49,027 nt of DNA from Staphylococcus rostri (GCF_002902145.1 NZ_PPRF01000026.1:1-49027), one strand, 5' to 3'. Shown: positions 1-9,022, counted from the stretch's first letter. The notes: generated from the letters alone by a model not told the origin. Made by a program: numbers and translations.

Positions 1-108
1 ATTATAGAGAATGCAATTAATTTTAATAACAATGTTTATATAGATATATTTAAGGATATTAAAAAGAATATTCAGCTACCTTTAAAAAGCGAAAACTATA
101 ATGATTAA
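1..108 (+). CDS. 3' end of a gene truncated by the window edge
   Basis: Frame 1 is open from the first base to a TAA at 106-108 and encodes 35 residues ending KSENYND. The peptide is rich in Asn, Ile and Lys and has no recognisable motif. It is probably the C-terminus of a longer plus-strand protein that begins outside the window. I do not recognise the family; the frame could also be open by chance, since only about 100 bases are visible. Confidence 0.4.
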   Translation: MIENAINFNNNVYIDIFKDIKKNIQLPLKSENYND

Positions 109-191
109 GAAATTTCTATGTGTTTCATTTTTAGAATGTTAAGGATATTAACCTTGTTATTATTTATAGTTTAAAAAAAGTATAAAGTAAG

Positions 192-241
192 AACGTCATA
201 CTTTATATGCTGCCAATTTTAGACTGCTAATATGACGTTTT
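192..241. terminator. possible weak terminator or inverted repeat
   Basis: AACGTCATA at 192-200 is mirrored by TATGACGTT at 231-239, with a 30-base loop and a short T run. It lies between the truncated first gene and the 3' end of the minus-strand DUF3055 gene, where a shared terminator would be expected. The loop is long, so the call is tentative. The rest of 109-294 shows nothing else. Confidence 0.35.
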
Positions 242-294
242 ACCATCTACTAATATCATTAAGAAAAGATATTCCACTTTAACCAATCTATCTT

Positions 295-561
295 CTACGC
301 AATAACATCACGCAGGTATTCGGTAATTTCTTCGCCTTCCGCTTCATTCACACCTAAAATGTATGCAATGTAGCCTTCTTCTTCCAAATCATCAGTCCCA
401 ATAATACCGAATTTGTTCGTTTGCGTATTCAATACGAGTGTTTTACCATAGTGTCGATCTGTTTGCAGTAGTACAAGGTCATAGCGACTTTCTTCCCCGA
501 TAAACCCAACGAAACGTATTTGTGAAGGTTCTATATCATCATATAAAAACATATCTATCAT
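295..561 (-). CDS. DUF3055 family protein
   Basis: An 88-residue acidic cytosolic protein without signal peptide or membrane segment. The N-terminal block (FLYDDIEPSQIRFVGFIGEE) and the C-terminal tail resemble the DUF3055 family of small conserved Firmicute proteins, which has no known function. The ATG at 561 is preceded by GGAG about ten bases upstream. It is divergent from the HepT-like gene, the two sharing a spacer of about 100 bp. The family assignment is from memory of its conserved start; no function can be inferred. Confidence 0.7.
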   Translation of the reverse strand: MIDMFLYDDIEPSQIRFVGFIGEESRYDLVLLQTDRHYGKTLVLNTQTNKFGIIGTDDLEEEGYIAYILGVNEAEGEEITEYLRDVIA

Positions 562-661
562 CTTTTAGCGACTCCTTTAAAAATCCTTTAGTGCAAGTAT
601 AGCGAGAAATGAAGTCCCATGCAAAATTGTGATATGATAGAGAAGAATAGAGGTGACGTGT

Positions 662-1096
662 ATGTATTTTGTAGATAAAGAACAACTATCAAAAAAACTC
701 ACATACTTACAACAATTAACGGAAGATTATGAATCAGTTAAAGACAATCACTATGCGTTTGAACGTGTAGCACAGATGTTGATTGAATCATCTGTTGATA
801 TTGGTAATATGATTATCGACGCGTTTATTTTACGTGATCCTGGTAACTACAAAGACGTTGTTGATATTTTGGCGTTAGAAGGGGCAATATCTGAAGAAAC
901 GAAAGCAGTCTTACATGAGACAATTGATGTACGCCGTCAATTTGTACATCTTTATGATACGTTGGACAGTACGTCGTTAATACCATTGTTTGATCGAGCG
1001 GTACCGTATTATCAACAATTCATTCAAGAAGTCTTGCATTTTTTAGAAAATGAAAATGTACCTGTAACAGCATTTGGCAAAGGAGCGCAACAATAG
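662..1096 (+). CDS. HepT-like / DUF86 (YutE-type) protein
   Basis: A 144-residue all-helical protein of the DUF86/HepT family. Proteins of this family in MNT/HepT toxin-antitoxin pairs are HEPN-fold RNases. The HEPN motif R-x4-H-x-Y is visible in RRQFVHLY near residue 100. No MNT nucleotidyltransferase antitoxin gene is adjacent, so this is the stand-alone YutE type seen widely in Bacillales rather than an obvious TA pair. The ATG at 662 is preferred over the upstream GTG at 653 because AGAGGTGA lies just before it and the MYFVD start matches Bacillus YutE. The next gene begins directly after its stop, so the two are co-transcribed. Confidence 0.75.
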   Translation: MYFVDKEQLSKKLTYLQQLTEDYESVKDNHYAFERVAQMLIESSVDIGNMIIDAFILRDPGNYKDVVDILALEGAISEETKAVLHETIDVRRQFVHLYDTLDSTSLIPLFDRAVPYYQQFIQEVLHFLENENVPVTAFGKGAQQ

Positions 1097-1882
1097 ATGA
1101 AAACCTATCAAGCATATTTAATAGATTTAGATGGTACGCTATACAGAGGGAGTCAGCCCATTGAAGGTGCAGCTGCATTTATCGATGGTTTAAATCGATT
1201 CGACATCCCGCATTTATATGTAACGAACAACTCAACAAAATCACCAGAAGATGTCGTAGAAAAACTCGCATCGATTGGTATTGAAGCACGTCCAGCAGAA
1301 GTCGTAACATCAGCTATGGCGACTGCGGATTATATTAGTAGTGAAAAACCGGGCGCAACTGTTTATATGATTGGTGACACAGGGTTAAAGTCAGCATTAA
1401 CAGGTGCAGGTCTAGATGTTAAAGATGACATTGAGGTTGATTATGTTGTCGTTGGTTTGGACGAACAAATTAACTATGAAAAGTTAACGAAAGCGACTTT
1501 GGCAGTACAACGTGGCGCAACTTTCATTTCAACGAATAAAGACCCATCCATTCCGAAAGAACAAGGCTTTTTACCGGGCAATGGTTCTTTAACAAGCGTT
1601 GTGACGGTTTCTTCAAAAACTGAGCCGATTTTTATCGGTAAACCTGAAACACCAATTATGCAAAAGGCGTTAGATTTATTACAGCTAGATAAATCAGAAG
1701 TTGCGATGATTGGTGATTTATATGACACGGATATTATGTCAGGTATCAACATTGGGATTGATACAATTCATGTTCAAACAGGTGTGACATCGAAAGAAGA
1801 AGCATTAGCAAAAGACGTCCCACCGACATATAGTATTGAAAATTTAACCGTGCTATTGAATGAAATAGAAAAAGGGCAGTGA
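1097..1882 (+). CDS. NagD/AraL-type HAD phosphatase (TIGR01457-like)
   Basis: A 261-residue HAD-superfamily hydrolase of the NagD (class IIA) group, cytosolic and predicted to dephosphorylate small phosphometabolites; the substrate is unknown. Motif [10 protein letters not shown], holds the nucleophile and acid/base aspartates at residues 10 and 12. Motif II is VTNNSTKSP, the motif III lysine is in FIGKPE, and motif IV is [10 protein letters not shown]. Length is normal for the family. The ATG follows the DUF86 stop codon immediately and uses an AAAGGAG inside that gene's 3' end, showing translational coupling. It sits in an operon with the hydroxyacid dehydrogenase 4 bases downstream. Confidence 0.85.
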   Translation: MKTYQAYLIDLDGTLYRGSQPIEGAAAFIDGLNRFDIPHLYVTNNSTKSPEDVVEKLASIGIEARPAEVVTSAMATADYISSEKPGATVYMIGDTGLKSALTGAGLDVKDDIEVDYVVVGLDEQINYEKLTKATLAVQRGATFISTNKDPSIPKEQGFLPGNGSLTSVVTVSSKTEPIFIGKPETPIMQKALDLLQLDKSEVAMIGDLYDTDIMSGINIGIDTIHVQTGVTSKEEALAKDVPPTYSIENLTVLLNEIEKGQ

Positions 1883-1886
1883 TGAC

Positions 1887-2852
1887 ATGGAGAAAATTTT
1901 AGTAACACGTCGAATTCCAGAAAAGTTTAAACAACGCTTAGAATTAATGGGCGAAGTGGAGATGTGGGATCATCATTTGACACCAATGCCACGAGAGACG
2001 TTTTTAGAAGCGGCAGCGGACAAAACGGTATTGCTTGTAACGTTAAGTGAGACAATTGATCGTGCTTTGTTTGAACAAGCACCGAATTTAAAAATTGTAG
2101 CGAATATGGCGGTAGGTTATGACAATATTGATCTAGTTGAAGCAAATCAGCGTGAAGTTGTTATTTCAAATACACCGCACGTTTTAACAGAAACGACAGC
2201 GGAGTTGGGCTTTTCATTGATGATGGCCGCGTCACGTCGTTTGTCTGAAGCGATTGATTATGTGAGAGAAGGTAAATGGGAGAGCTGGGGTCCGTATCTT
2301 CTAGCTGGAAAAGACATTTATCGTGCCAAAGTAGGTATTTTTGGTATGGGAGAGATTGGCAGAGCATTAGCGCGCCGTTTGAAAGGCTTTAATGCGGACA
2401 TTCTGTATCATAACCGTTCACGTAATACCAAAGCGGAACATGAACTTGGTGCGTTTTACACATCGTTTGAGACGCTTGTTCGTGAGGGTGATTTTATCGT
2501 GTGTACAGCGCCATCAACGCCTGAAACACAAAATAAATTCAACAAAGATGTCTTTAAAATGATGCGAAACGATGCGATTTTTGTCAATATTGGTCGCGGT
2601 GATATTGTTGTAGAAGAAGACTTAGTTGAGGCGTTAGAAACTGGCGAAATCGCTGGTTGTGCTTTGGACGTTGTAAGAGACGAACCGATTCGTATGGACC
2701 ATCCATTGCTAAAATTGCCAAATGCGATTATTACACCGCATATTGGTAGCGCAACCGTTTTAACACGTGATCAAATGGTACAAGCATGCGTGTTAAATAT
2801 TGAAGATGTTGTACAAGGAAAACCAGCACGTAATCAAGTATTTGCGAAATAA
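1887..2852 (+). CDS. D-2-hydroxyacid dehydrogenase (glyoxylate/hydroxypyruvate reductase-like)
   Basis: A 321-residue NAD(P)-dependent D-isomer-specific 2-hydroxyacid dehydrogenase. Such enzymes reversibly reduce 2-keto acids such as glyoxylate or hydroxypyruvate in the cytosol. The Rossmann motif is GMGEIGRAL near residue 153. Catalytic Arg lies in NIGRGDIV, Glu in RDEPI and His in TPHIGSA. Length and layout are typical of the GhrB/GyaR group, but the substrate cannot be read from sequence. It is the last gene of the DUF86-HAD-dehydrogenase operon and ends at a strong hairpin. Confidence 0.85.
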   Translation: MEKILVTRRIPEKFKQRLELMGEVEMWDHHLTPMPRETFLEAAADKTVLLVTLSETIDRALFEQAPNLKIVANMAVGYDNIDLVEANQREVVISNTPHVLTETTAELGFSLMMAASRRLSEAIDYVREGKWESWGPYLLAGKDIYRAKVGIFGMGEIGRALARRLKGFNADILYHNRSRNTKAEHELGAFYTSFETLVREGDFIVCTAPSTPETQNKFNKDVFKMMRNDAIFVNIGRGDIVVEEDLVEALETGEIAGCALDVVRDEPIRMDHPLLKLPNAIITPHIGSATVLTRDQMVQACVLNIEDVVQGKPARNQVFAK

Positions 2853-2855
2853 GTG

Positions 2856-2899
2856 AAACGGCAGTATCTCGTATTTTGTTAGGAGATATTGCCGTTTTC
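2856..2899. terminator. bidirectional rho-independent terminator
   Basis: A 15-bp stem pairs 2856-2870 with 2883-2897 (one G-U pair), with a 12-base loop. There are T residues on the plus side and A residues on the left, so it serves both the dehydrogenase operon and the convergent yuzD-like gene. Confidence 0.85.
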
Positions 2900-2906
2900 T
2901 TAATGA

Positions 2907-3242
2907 TTAATTTGTTGTATCAGTGATGCCGAATGTTTCAGTCATATAGCGTTTAAGTGGTTTGAGTTGAATATAACCATCTGCCACATAAGCATCATTC
3001 ATTGTGATAAGTGGATAGAATAATTCATCATTGTTAATTTGTTCAATAAATTGTTCGTCGTGATCGGTTAAATTATCCGTATCGTTATGAATATCAATAT
3101 ATGTGAATACAAAATTAAGTTCTGGATATTTCTTTGGCAGTAGCGTTTGTAACCAATCATATGTGTTGCGCGCACTTGGTGCATTCACACAGCTTGCGCA
3201 TACTGTTTCAGCACCATATACAACTACACTTACTTTCGTCAT
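2907..3242 (-). CDS. YuzD-like (DUF1462) thioredoxin-fold protein
   Basis: A 111-residue cytosolic protein resembling the YuzD/DUF1462 family, a thioredoxin-like fold. A CxxC pair (Cys15, Cys18) lies in the position of a redox motif after a first beta strand (VSVVVYGAE). The family is found beside nfu-type genes in Bacillales, which hints at a disulfide or Fe-S role, but its function is not established. Here it is divergent from nfu across a 100-bp spacer. The ATG at 3242 is preceded by GGGGG. Confidence 0.75.
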   Translation of the reverse strand: MTKVSVVVYGAETVCASCVNAPSARNTYDWLQTLLPKKYPELNFVFTYIDIHNDTDNLTDHDEQFIEQINNDELFYPLITMNDAYVADGYIQLKPLKRYMTETFGITDTTN

Positions 3243-3345
3243 TTATTTGTCCCCCTAGTTAATACAATAGATTTTCAATACCATTTCTATTATAATAAGA
3301 AAAAGAAAGAATATGAACCATTTACCTTGAAAGGAGGCATTGTAT

Positions 3346-3588
3346 ATGCCAACTGAAGATACAACAATGTATGATCAAGTCGCAGAGGTCATTGAGAAGT
3401 TACGTCCATTTTTACTACGTGACGGTGGTGACTGTGCATTAGTTGACGTTGAAGATGGAATTGTGAAGCTTCAATTGTTAGGTGCTTGCGGAACGTGTCC
3501 AAGTAGTACAATTACGTTAAAAGCAGGTATCGAGCGTGCGCTTGTGGAAGAGGTCCCAGGTGTGATTGAGGTAGAACAAGTATTTTAA
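3346..3588 (+). CDS. nfu: NifU-domain Fe-S scaffold/carrier Nfu
   Basis: An 80-residue NifU C-terminal-domain protein that carries Fe-S clusters from the SUF scaffold to apoproteins. The cluster-binding CxxC is Cys48/Cys51 in [11 protein letters not shown], and the fold signature [11 protein letters not shown] precedes it. S. aureus Nfu has this role together with SufA and SufT, both also in this window. The ATG at 3346 is chosen over TTG 3340 because AAAGGAGG lies 8 bases upstream of it. The gene is monocistronic, ending at a perfect hairpin. Confidence 0.9.
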   Translation: MPTEDTTMYDQVAEVIEKLRPFLLRDGGDCALVDVEDGIVKLQLLGACGTCPSSTITLKAGIERALVEEVPGVIEVEQVF

Positions 3589-3600
3589 TAACATAGATAG

Positions 3601-3637
3601 AAAGCCTGTGGCGTTGTTTGTGCCACAGGCTTTCGTT
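3601..3637. terminator. bidirectional terminator between nfu and ndh
   Basis: A perfect 12-bp stem pairs 3601-3612 with 3622-3633, with a 9-base loop and U-rich flanks on both strands, between convergent genes. Confidence 0.9.
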
Positions 3638-3642
3638 TACTT

Positions 3643-4707
3643 CTAGCCGTTATGATGTTTGTACAACCAAAGGACACCTGATTTCAAGATAGAGGCGAGA
3701 CGTCCTGTGACAGTCGTATCCATGAGATAAGCAAAGCCTTTCTTTTCGCCCAAGGCACCTAAGAAACCTTGAATTTTAATTTCAGGCATTTTATCCGGTA
3801 GCGGTTTGCCTTCCCATAATGTTTTCAAGACATCCGCAATTTGATCTGCTTGTTCTTCCGCAAGTTGTGCACTTGGCGCAAATGGTAAGTTCGCACAATC
3901 GCCTACAACGTAAACATTTGGATACGTTGGAATTTGATGATACTGATTAACCATGACACGATTACTACGACTTAAATCGACTGGTAAGTTACGTACGAGT
4001 GACACAGGTTGGATACCTGCCGTCCAAACGATTAAGTCATGCTCATTTTTCGTATCTTTATTGTATAATGTCCCCGGTTCTACCTTCACAATATTAGAAT
4101 TCGGTACAATTGTAACGTTATGTTGATCAAACCATTTTTTGACATAATTGCTTAGTTTTTCAGGAAATTGATTAAGAATACGATCACCGCGGTCATATAA
4201 AAAGATATCAAGGTCATCGCGGCTTTCACGCAGCGCACTTGCCAGTTCAATACCACTCAAACCTGCCCCCACGATACCTACTTGTGCGCCACTCGGCAAT
4301 TCAGAAATATCATGATATGTCTTACGTGCAGCTGCCAAAGTTTGAATACTGTATGTATGTGTTTTGGCACCTGGTACATTATGATACTTATCCTCACATC
4401 CAAGACCAATGACAAGTTCATCATAGTCTACACGTGTCTGACCGACAGAAATAATTTGGCTATCAAGATCAATATTTGTGATTTCACCATATACCGTATT
4501 AATGCGTTCATCTTTTGGAAAGCTAACACGAACTTCCTTGTCAGATTTTGAACCTGCAGCTAACGCATAAAATTCTGTTTTCAAACCGTGATACGGCATG
4601 CGGTCAATCAACGTGACACGATAATTTTTCGGCAGTGCGTCAGGCAATATTTTAGAAAGAATACGCATATTCCCATAGCCGCCACCTAGTAAAACTAAAC
4701 TTTTCAT
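3643..4707 (-). CDS. ndhF: type-II NADH dehydrogenase-like FAD oxidoreductase (NdhF-type)
   Basis: A 354-residue pyridine nucleotide-disulfide oxidoreductase of the NDH-2 class. These monotopic membrane enzymes oxidise NADH and reduce menaquinone without pumping protons. The FAD-binding start is VLLGGGYGNMRIL, the NAD-binding motif is GIVGAGLSGIELA near residue 145, and the second FAD motif is VYVVGDCANL. The C-terminus is basic (LWLYKHHNG), consistent with peripheral membrane attachment. S. aureus has two NDH-2 paralogues, NdhC and NdhF, at this locus, and this shorter one corresponds to NdhF by length and position. AGGGGAG precedes the ATG. Confidence 0.8.
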   Translation of the reverse strand: MKSLVLLGGGYGNMRILSKILPDALPKNYRVTLIDRMPYHGLKTEFYALAAGSKSDKEVRVSFPKDERINTVYGEITNIDLDSQIISVGQTRVDYDELVIGLGCEDKYHNVPGAKTHTYSIQTLAAARKTYHDISELPSGAQVGIVGAGLSGIELASALRESRDDLDIFLYDRGDRILNQFPEKLSNYVKKWFDQHNVTIVPNSNIVKVEPGTLYNKDTKNEHDLIVWTAGIQPVSLVRNLPVDLSRSNRVMVNQYHQIPTYPNVYVVGDCANLPFAPSAQLAEEQADQIADVLKTLWEGKPLPDKMPEIKIQGFLGALGEKKGFAYLMDTTVTGRLASILKSGVLWLYKHHNG

Positions 4708-4981
4708 CTCTGGACTCCCCTTTAACCATGAAGATTGAATGATACGCTACATGATCAATGCCCCTTTGTATGTAAACGAATCACTCTTAATAACATAAAA
4801 GTTTGATAATTGTTCATAATTAATTATAGACTTTTTTTGAAGGGCTTACAATCATAGGAAGCAAGTCAACGCAGTAATTTTTAAAATTATAAACGTGCAG
4901 TAGTTGCATGAGCCACAACATAGCGACTTACTGCAAATTTTGATATAATGACACCATTAAATCGGTAGAAGAGGGTGTAAG
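4708..4981. promoter_or_regulatory. divergent promoter region ndhF / DUF1450
   Basis: A 274-bp AT-rich spacer between divergent genes. On the plus strand TATAAT (4944-4949) is a good -10 for the DUF1450-sufA pair, about 32 bases before its ATG; no strong -35 is evident. I looked for Rex-type palindromes because of the NADH dehydrogenase context and found none convincing. Confidence 0.45.
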
Positions 4982-5218
4982 ATGAATCCAATTGTCGAGT
5001 TCTGTATTTCGAATTTAGCGAGAGGTTCACAAGCGGTATTTGAAATATTGGATAAGGATCCAAATGTTGATGTATTAGACTATGGATGTTTGCAAAATTG
5101 TGGTGTATGCAGTTCAGGCCTCTATGCACTCGTCAATGGTGACCTTGTAGAAGGCGATACATCTGATGAATTGTTACAAAATATTTATGCACATATAGAA
5201 GAAACGTGGTTATTTTAA
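4982..5218 (+). CDS. DUF1450 (YuzB) cysteine-rich protein
   Basis: A 78-residue cytosolic protein of the YuzB/DUF1450 family. Conserved cysteines are Cys8, Cys36, Cys40 and Cys43, in CISN and GCLQNCGVC. The pattern suggests metal or Fe-S binding but no function is established. It is followed 12 bases later by sufA in the same direction, which supports a link to Fe-S metabolism by context. AGAGGGTGTAAG precedes the ATG. Confidence 0.8.
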   Translation: MNPIVEFCISNLARGSQAVFEILDKDPNVDVLDYGCLQNCGVCSSGLYALVNGDLVEGDTSDELLQNIYAHIEETWLF

Positions 5219-5230
5219 GGAGGAGTTTGA

Positions 5231-5590
5231 ATGTCTACAGTAACATTAACTGAAGCGGCAGCATATGAAGTGAAGGATATGTTGAAGCAAAATGATATGC
5301 CAGACGGTTATTTGAAAGTAAAAGTAAATGGTGGTGGCTGTACAGGCTTAACATATGGTATGACGGCTGAAGCGGCACCTGGCGAAAAAGATGAAGTGCT
5401 TGAATTTTACGGTTTAAAAGTGCTTGTTGATCCAGAAGATGCGCCAATTTTAAACGGTACAACAATTGATTTCAAACAATCATTAATGGGTGGCGGTTTC
5501 CAAATCGATAATCCAAATGCGATTGCTTCTTGTGGTTGCGGTAGTTCATTCCGCACTGATAAAGTCGCTGGCACACCTGAAGAATGTTAG
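5231..5590 (+). CDS. sufA: A-type Fe-S carrier SufA (HesB/IscA family)
   Basis: A 119-residue A-type Fe-S carrier with the three signature cysteines: Cys37 in NGGGCTG, and Cys101 and Cys103 in SCGCG. An extra cysteine is the last residue. A-type carriers receive clusters from the SufBCD scaffold and pass them to apoenzymes. S. aureus sufA lies at this chromosomal position, apart from the suf operon. The ATG follows a strong AAGGAGGAG. It is co-transcribed with the DUF1450 gene and ends at a hairpin. Confidence 0.9.
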   Translation: MSTVTLTEAAAYEVKDMLKQNDMPDGYLKVKVNGGGCTGLTYGMTAEAAPGEKDEVLEFYGLKVLVDPEDAPILNGTTIDFKQSLMGGGFQIDNPNAIASCGCGSSFRTDKVAGTPEEC

Positions 5591-5622
5591 AGAATATACA
5601 CTAATAAACGTATGACGTTCAT

Positions 5623-5679
5623 ATGGAAATAATCTTATCGGAAAATGACATCCGAATGATTGTTTCCATTTCTTTTTTT
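5623..5679 (+). terminator. rho-independent terminator after sufA
   Basis: A long imperfect stem pairs about 5623-5642 with 5651-5669, followed by a U-rich tail with seven consecutive T. Confidence 0.8.
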
Positions 5680-5684
5680 CGGTA

Positions 5685-5700
5685 AATAAAACGCTTTCAT
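5685..5700 (-). promoter_or_regulatory. weak cre-like site upstream of ndhC
   Basis: On the minus strand ATGAAAGCGTTTTATT matches the CcpA cre consensus WTGNAARCGNWWWCAW at all but two positions. It lies about 190 bp before ndhC, which is far for a repressor site. The rest of 5680-5887 is AT-rich spacer with a possible -35 TTTACA near 5813 and no small ORF with a ribosome-binding site. Confidence 0.3.
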
Positions 5701-5887
5701 CCAGCTTGTAGATTCGAAAAAATGTCTGTATTAAATGTGAAAGAAATTGCTTGAAAGCTTGAATTCACTAATAAAAAACTATAAACTAATAGATGACTAT
5801 ATTTTACAATTTTGTGTACTGATAAATAAATGTGGGTATACAGTATCAAATGTATTAATAATTTTATGAAGGAATAGGTGAAGAAGA

Positions 5888-7090
5888 ATGGCAGAACGTA
5901 AAAAAGTACTTGTTTTAGGTGCTGGTTATGCAGGGCTACAAACTGTTGCAAAACTTCAAAAACAACTTTCAGAAGAAGACGCGCAAATTACGTTAATTAA
6001 CAAAAATGATTATCACTATGAATCAACTTGGTTACATGAAGCATCAGCTGGTACAATCAGCTATGAAGATTTATTATATCCAATTCAAAGTGTCCTTAAA
6101 AAACACGTTGAATTTGTAACTGCAGAAGTAACAAAAATTGATCGCAATGCGAAAAAAGTTGAAACAACACGTGGTATCTTTGACTTCGATATTTTAGTTG
6201 TTGCATTAGGTTTCGAATCAGAAACATTCGGTATTGAAGGTATGAAAGAACACGCTTTCCAAATCGAAAATGTTCACACAGCACGTCAAATTTCACGTCA
6301 CATTGAAGACAAATTCGCAAACTATGCGGCTTCAAAAACAAAAGATGACAAAGATTTAGCTATCTTAGTCGGTGGTGCAGGTTTCACAGGTGTTGAATTC
6401 TTAGGTGAATTAACAGATCGTATTCCTGAATTAGCGAACAAATATGGTGTGGATCAAAGCAAAGTGAAAATTACTTGTGTTGAGGCAGCACCAAAAATGT
6501 TACCAATGTTCTCAGATGAGTTAGTAAGCCACGCGGTGAGCTACTTAGAAGAACGCGGTGTTGAATTCAAAGTAGGTACACCAATCGTTGCGGCAAACGA
6601 AAAAGGTTTCGTTGTTAAAGTTGACGATAAAGAACAACAATTAGAAGCAAATACAGTTGTATGGGCTGCAGGTGTTCGTGGTAGCCACTTAATGGAAAAA
6701 TCATTCGAAGGTGTTAAACGTGGCCGTATCGTAACAAAACAAGATTTAACAATCGAAGGCTACGATGATATTTTCGTAATCGGTGATGTATCTGCATTCA
6801 TCCCTGAAGGTGGAGACCGTCCATTACCAACAACTGCACAAATCGCAATGCAACAAGGTGAAAAAACAGCAACAAACATTGCGCATATCTTAAAAGGTGA
6901 ACCAACTGAAAACTTCACATATGTTGACCGTGGTACAGTATGTTCTTTAGGTCGTCATGATGGTGTTGGTATCGTTTATGGCCGTGAAATCACTGGTAAG
7001 AAAGCAGCATTTATGAAACGTGTTATTGATACACGCGCTATCTTCAAAATCGGTGGTTTAGGTTTAGCTTACAAAAAAGGTAAATTCTAA
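5888..7090 (+). CDS. ndhC: type-II NADH:quinone oxidoreductase (NdhC-type)
   Basis: A 400-residue NDH-2 flavoprotein, the main non-pumping NADH:menaquinone oxidoreductase in staphylococci, attached to the inner face of the membrane. The FAD motif is [13 protein letters not shown] (residues 7-19). The NAD motif is [14 protein letters not shown] near 160, with a NDH-2-typical E in that segment. The third motif is VIGDVSAF near 300, and the quinone-site AQIAMQQG follows it. The C-terminal GLAYKKGKF is an amphipathic membrane anchor typical of the family. Codon use is that of a highly expressed gene. It has its own terminator, so it is probably monocistronic. Confidence 0.88.
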   Translation: MAERKKVLVLGAGYAGLQTVAKLQKQLSEEDAQITLINKNDYHYESTWLHEASAGTISYEDLLYPIQSVLKKHVEFVTAEVTKIDRNAKKVETTRGIFDFDILVVALGFESETFGIEGMKEHAFQIENVHTARQISRHIEDKFANYAASKTKDDKDLAILVGGAGFTGVEFLGELTDRIPELANKYGVDQSKVKITCVEAAPKMLPMFSDELVSHAVSYLEERGVEFKVGTPIVAANEKGFVVKVDDKEQQLEANTVVWAAGVRGSHLMEKSFEGVKRGRIVTKQDLTIEGYDDIFVIGDVSAFIPEGGDRPLPTTAQIAMQQGEKTATNIAHILKGEPTENFTYVDRGTVCSLGRHDGVGIVYGREITGKKAAFMKRVIDTRAIFKIGGLGLAYKKGKF

Positions 7091-7127
7091 GACTTCACAA
7101 TAAATTAGTATCACTTCATATGAAATC

Positions 7128-7158
7128 GGGCACGTGCATGACGCATGTGTCCTTTTTT
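7128..7158 (+). terminator. terminator after ndhC
   Basis: GGGCACGTGC (7128-7137) pairs over all 10 positions (two G-U) with GCATGTGTCC (7143-7152), followed by six T. The stem overlaps the false upstream extension of the next ORF, which supports a later start for that gene. Confidence 0.85.
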
Positions 7159-7250
7159 GGGTTTCTGAATCGGCTAAAATGCGAGCCAATGGAGTAGACA
7201 TTATGAAATTTGTTACAATGAAAGCATTAGAGATGAAAGGGGAAAATGCT

Positions 7251-8732
7251 ATGGTTAAAGAAACAGAACAAGCCATCGTTCATGTAATAGGGGTACCTGA
7301 CCAGTTTAATCAATATGTGGATGGGGCAATTGATGATACGACATTACTGGAGGCACTCAAATCATTAAAAGCACAAAAGTTTATTAAAGGTCATCTTGGT
7401 GCAATTTCAATCGTACCTGTGACGTTTAACGACGCCCAAAACAAAGTTGTAACAGTGGGTATCGGCAATCATAATCAACGAGAGCAACGCGATTATTTAA
7501 AAATATGGGGTGCGTTATTCCAATATTTACAAAAAGAACGCATTACACATATTCAATTACATGCACAGACATTTTTAGCAAAAACTGCTGATGCAAATGC
7601 GATTTTCCAAACAATGGGATTACAGTTGGAACAAGCAACTTATGAGTTTGATAACTATAGTTCAGATAAGAAAGCACCATTTGAATTGACAGTGGAATGG
7701 TCATCACAGAACGACTATGGGACTTATCAAGATGTGGTAGAAGCAGGACGCAACATTGGACAAGCGATTAACTACGCGCGTACGTTAGGTAATATGCCGC
7801 CGAATATTTTAACACCTGATTATTTAGCGACAACAGTGACAGAACATTTTGCGGAGACGTCAGTTGAGGTATCAGTAAAAGATGACCAAACACTGCAACG
7901 AGAAGGCTTTGGATTAATTCATGCAGTAGGAAAAGGCTCTGTAAATCCGCCACGTTTGATTACATTAAAGTATGAAGGGAATCCCGAGCAATCAGACGAT
8001 GTTATCGCGCTAGTCGGTAAAGGGATTACATATGATTCGGGCGGTTATTCTATCAAGTCAAAAACAGGTATGCCAACTATGAAGTTTGATATGTGTGGTG
8101 CTGCTAATGTGATTGGGATGATCGATGCGATTGCCAACTTACAATTAAAAGTCAATGTAGTTGCGGTGATTGCAGCAGCTGAAAATATGATTGCTGACAA
8201 TGCGATGAAGCCAGATGATGTATTTACAGCGCTAAGTGGTGAAACGGTAGAAGTCCCTAATACGGATGCGGAAGGTCGCTTAGTGCTTGGGGATGCGTCG
8301 TTTTATGCGAACCAATTTGCGCCGAAACTCATTATTGACTTTGCGACATTGACAGGTGCGGCGATTGTCGCACTTGGAGAAGATAAAGCAGCGATATTCA
8401 ATAAAAATGTAGAGCGTGATGTGTTACAAAGTCTTTTGGATACAGCATATCAAGTGGATGAATCTGTATATGAATTGCCAATTACAGAAACAGAGCGTCG
8501 TAATATTAAAGCGTCTGATGTTGCTGATTTAACGAATCACGTGAATGCCCACGGTAAAGCATTGTTTGCAGCGGCATTTGTGACACATTTTAGTGGTCAA
8601 ACACCGCATTTACATGTCGATATTGCAGGACCTGCGACAACGACAAAAGCTTCTTACAAAGGACCAAAAGGACCAACAGGCTACATGATTCCGACAATTG
8701 TTAGTTGGTTAATGTCACAAAACAACAAGTAA
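7251..8732 (+). CDS. pepA: M17 leucyl aminopeptidase family protein
   Basis: A 493-residue cytosolic metallo-aminopeptidase of family M17, releasing N-terminal amino acids from peptides with two divalent metals. The catalytic domain carries GKGITYDSGGYSIKS (metal-binding Lys and Asp) and NTDAEGRLVLGDA (Asp, Glu and the catalytic Arg). The N-terminal half is the less conserved macrodomain-like part. The ATG at 7251 follows AAAGGGG with good spacing and gives the usual length. An in-frame ATG at 7203 also has a GGAG 8 bases upstream and would add 16 residues, so the start is uncertain. The frame continues back through the ndhC terminator and that part is not coding. Confidence 0.85.
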   Translation: MVKETEQAIVHVIGVPDQFNQYVDGAIDDTTLLEALKSLKAQKFIKGHLGAISIVPVTFNDAQNKVVTVGIGNHNQREQRDYLKIWGALFQYLQKERITHIQLHAQTFLAKTADANAIFQTMGLQLEQATYEFDNYSSDKKAPFELTVEWSSQNDYGTYQDVVEAGRNIGQAINYARTLGNMPPNILTPDYLATTVTEHFAETSVEVSVKDDQTLQREGFGLIHAVGKGSVNPPRLITLKYEGNPEQSDDVIALVGKGITYDSGGYSIKSKTGMPTMKFDMCGAANVIGMIDAIANLQLKVNVVAVIAAAENMIADNAMKPDDVFTALSGETVEVPNTDAEGRLVLGDASFYANQFAPKLIIDFATLTGAAIVALGEDKAAIFNKNVERDVLQSLLDTAYQVDESVYELPITETERRNIKASDVADLTNHVNAHGKALFAAAFVTHFSGQTPHLHVDIAGPATTTKASYKGPKGPTGYMIPTIVSWLMSQNNK

Positions 8733-8793
8733 ATTTATAGACAGAGGTTGAGCATTAATACAAACATTCAAATTAAGCCTGAAATTTTATGTA

Positions 8794-8917
8794 TATGGCA
8801 GTAGCTGACTAGTATGAAAATGCGTTTTACAGTTTTATACATTTACGCATCCTTGCAGGGGTGGGACAATGGAATTTTTTAGAAACATAAGATTCCTGTC
8901 CTGCTCTTTTTTTGAAC
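8794..8917 (-). repeat. dispersed intergenic repeat, copy 1 (minus orientation)
   Basis: Read on the minus strand this segment has the same order of blocks as the repeat at 39662-39790: a GGGACA...TGTCCC hairpin, then CAAGG, an AT-rich variable middle, then AGTCAGCTACTGCCA. On the plus strand the hairpin part (about 8871-8905), followed by seven T, also works as a terminator for pepA. Confidence 0.7.
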
Positions 8918-8946
8918 AAGAATTTCAAATATTTTGCTAGGACGTA

Positions 8947-8975
8947 TTGACTTAATGACGTACAATTGTTATATT
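8947..8975 (+). promoter_or_regulatory. promoter of the Na+/H+ antiporter gene
   Basis: -35 TTGACT (8947-8952), a 17-bp spacer and -10 TATATT (8970-8975), about 48 bp before the start codon. This is a good vegetative sigma-A match. Confidence 0.7.
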
Positions 8976-9022
8976 GAACGCACGATACTTTAACTCGATA
9001 ATGAACTAAAGGAGTGGGCGGA

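Noticed and set aside
653..661. GTG start for the HepT-like gene
   Set aside because: It falls within the ribosome-binding site of ATG 662, which also matches the family N-terminus.
4708..5887. Rex operators near the two NDH-2 genes
   Set aside because: No sequence resembling TTGTGAWWWWTTCACAA beyond chance was found in either upstream region.
7134..7250. N-terminal extension of the aminopeptidase frame
   Set aside because: It runs through the ndhC terminator; ATG 7251 (or possibly 7203) has a proper Shine-Dalgarno and gives the normal length.
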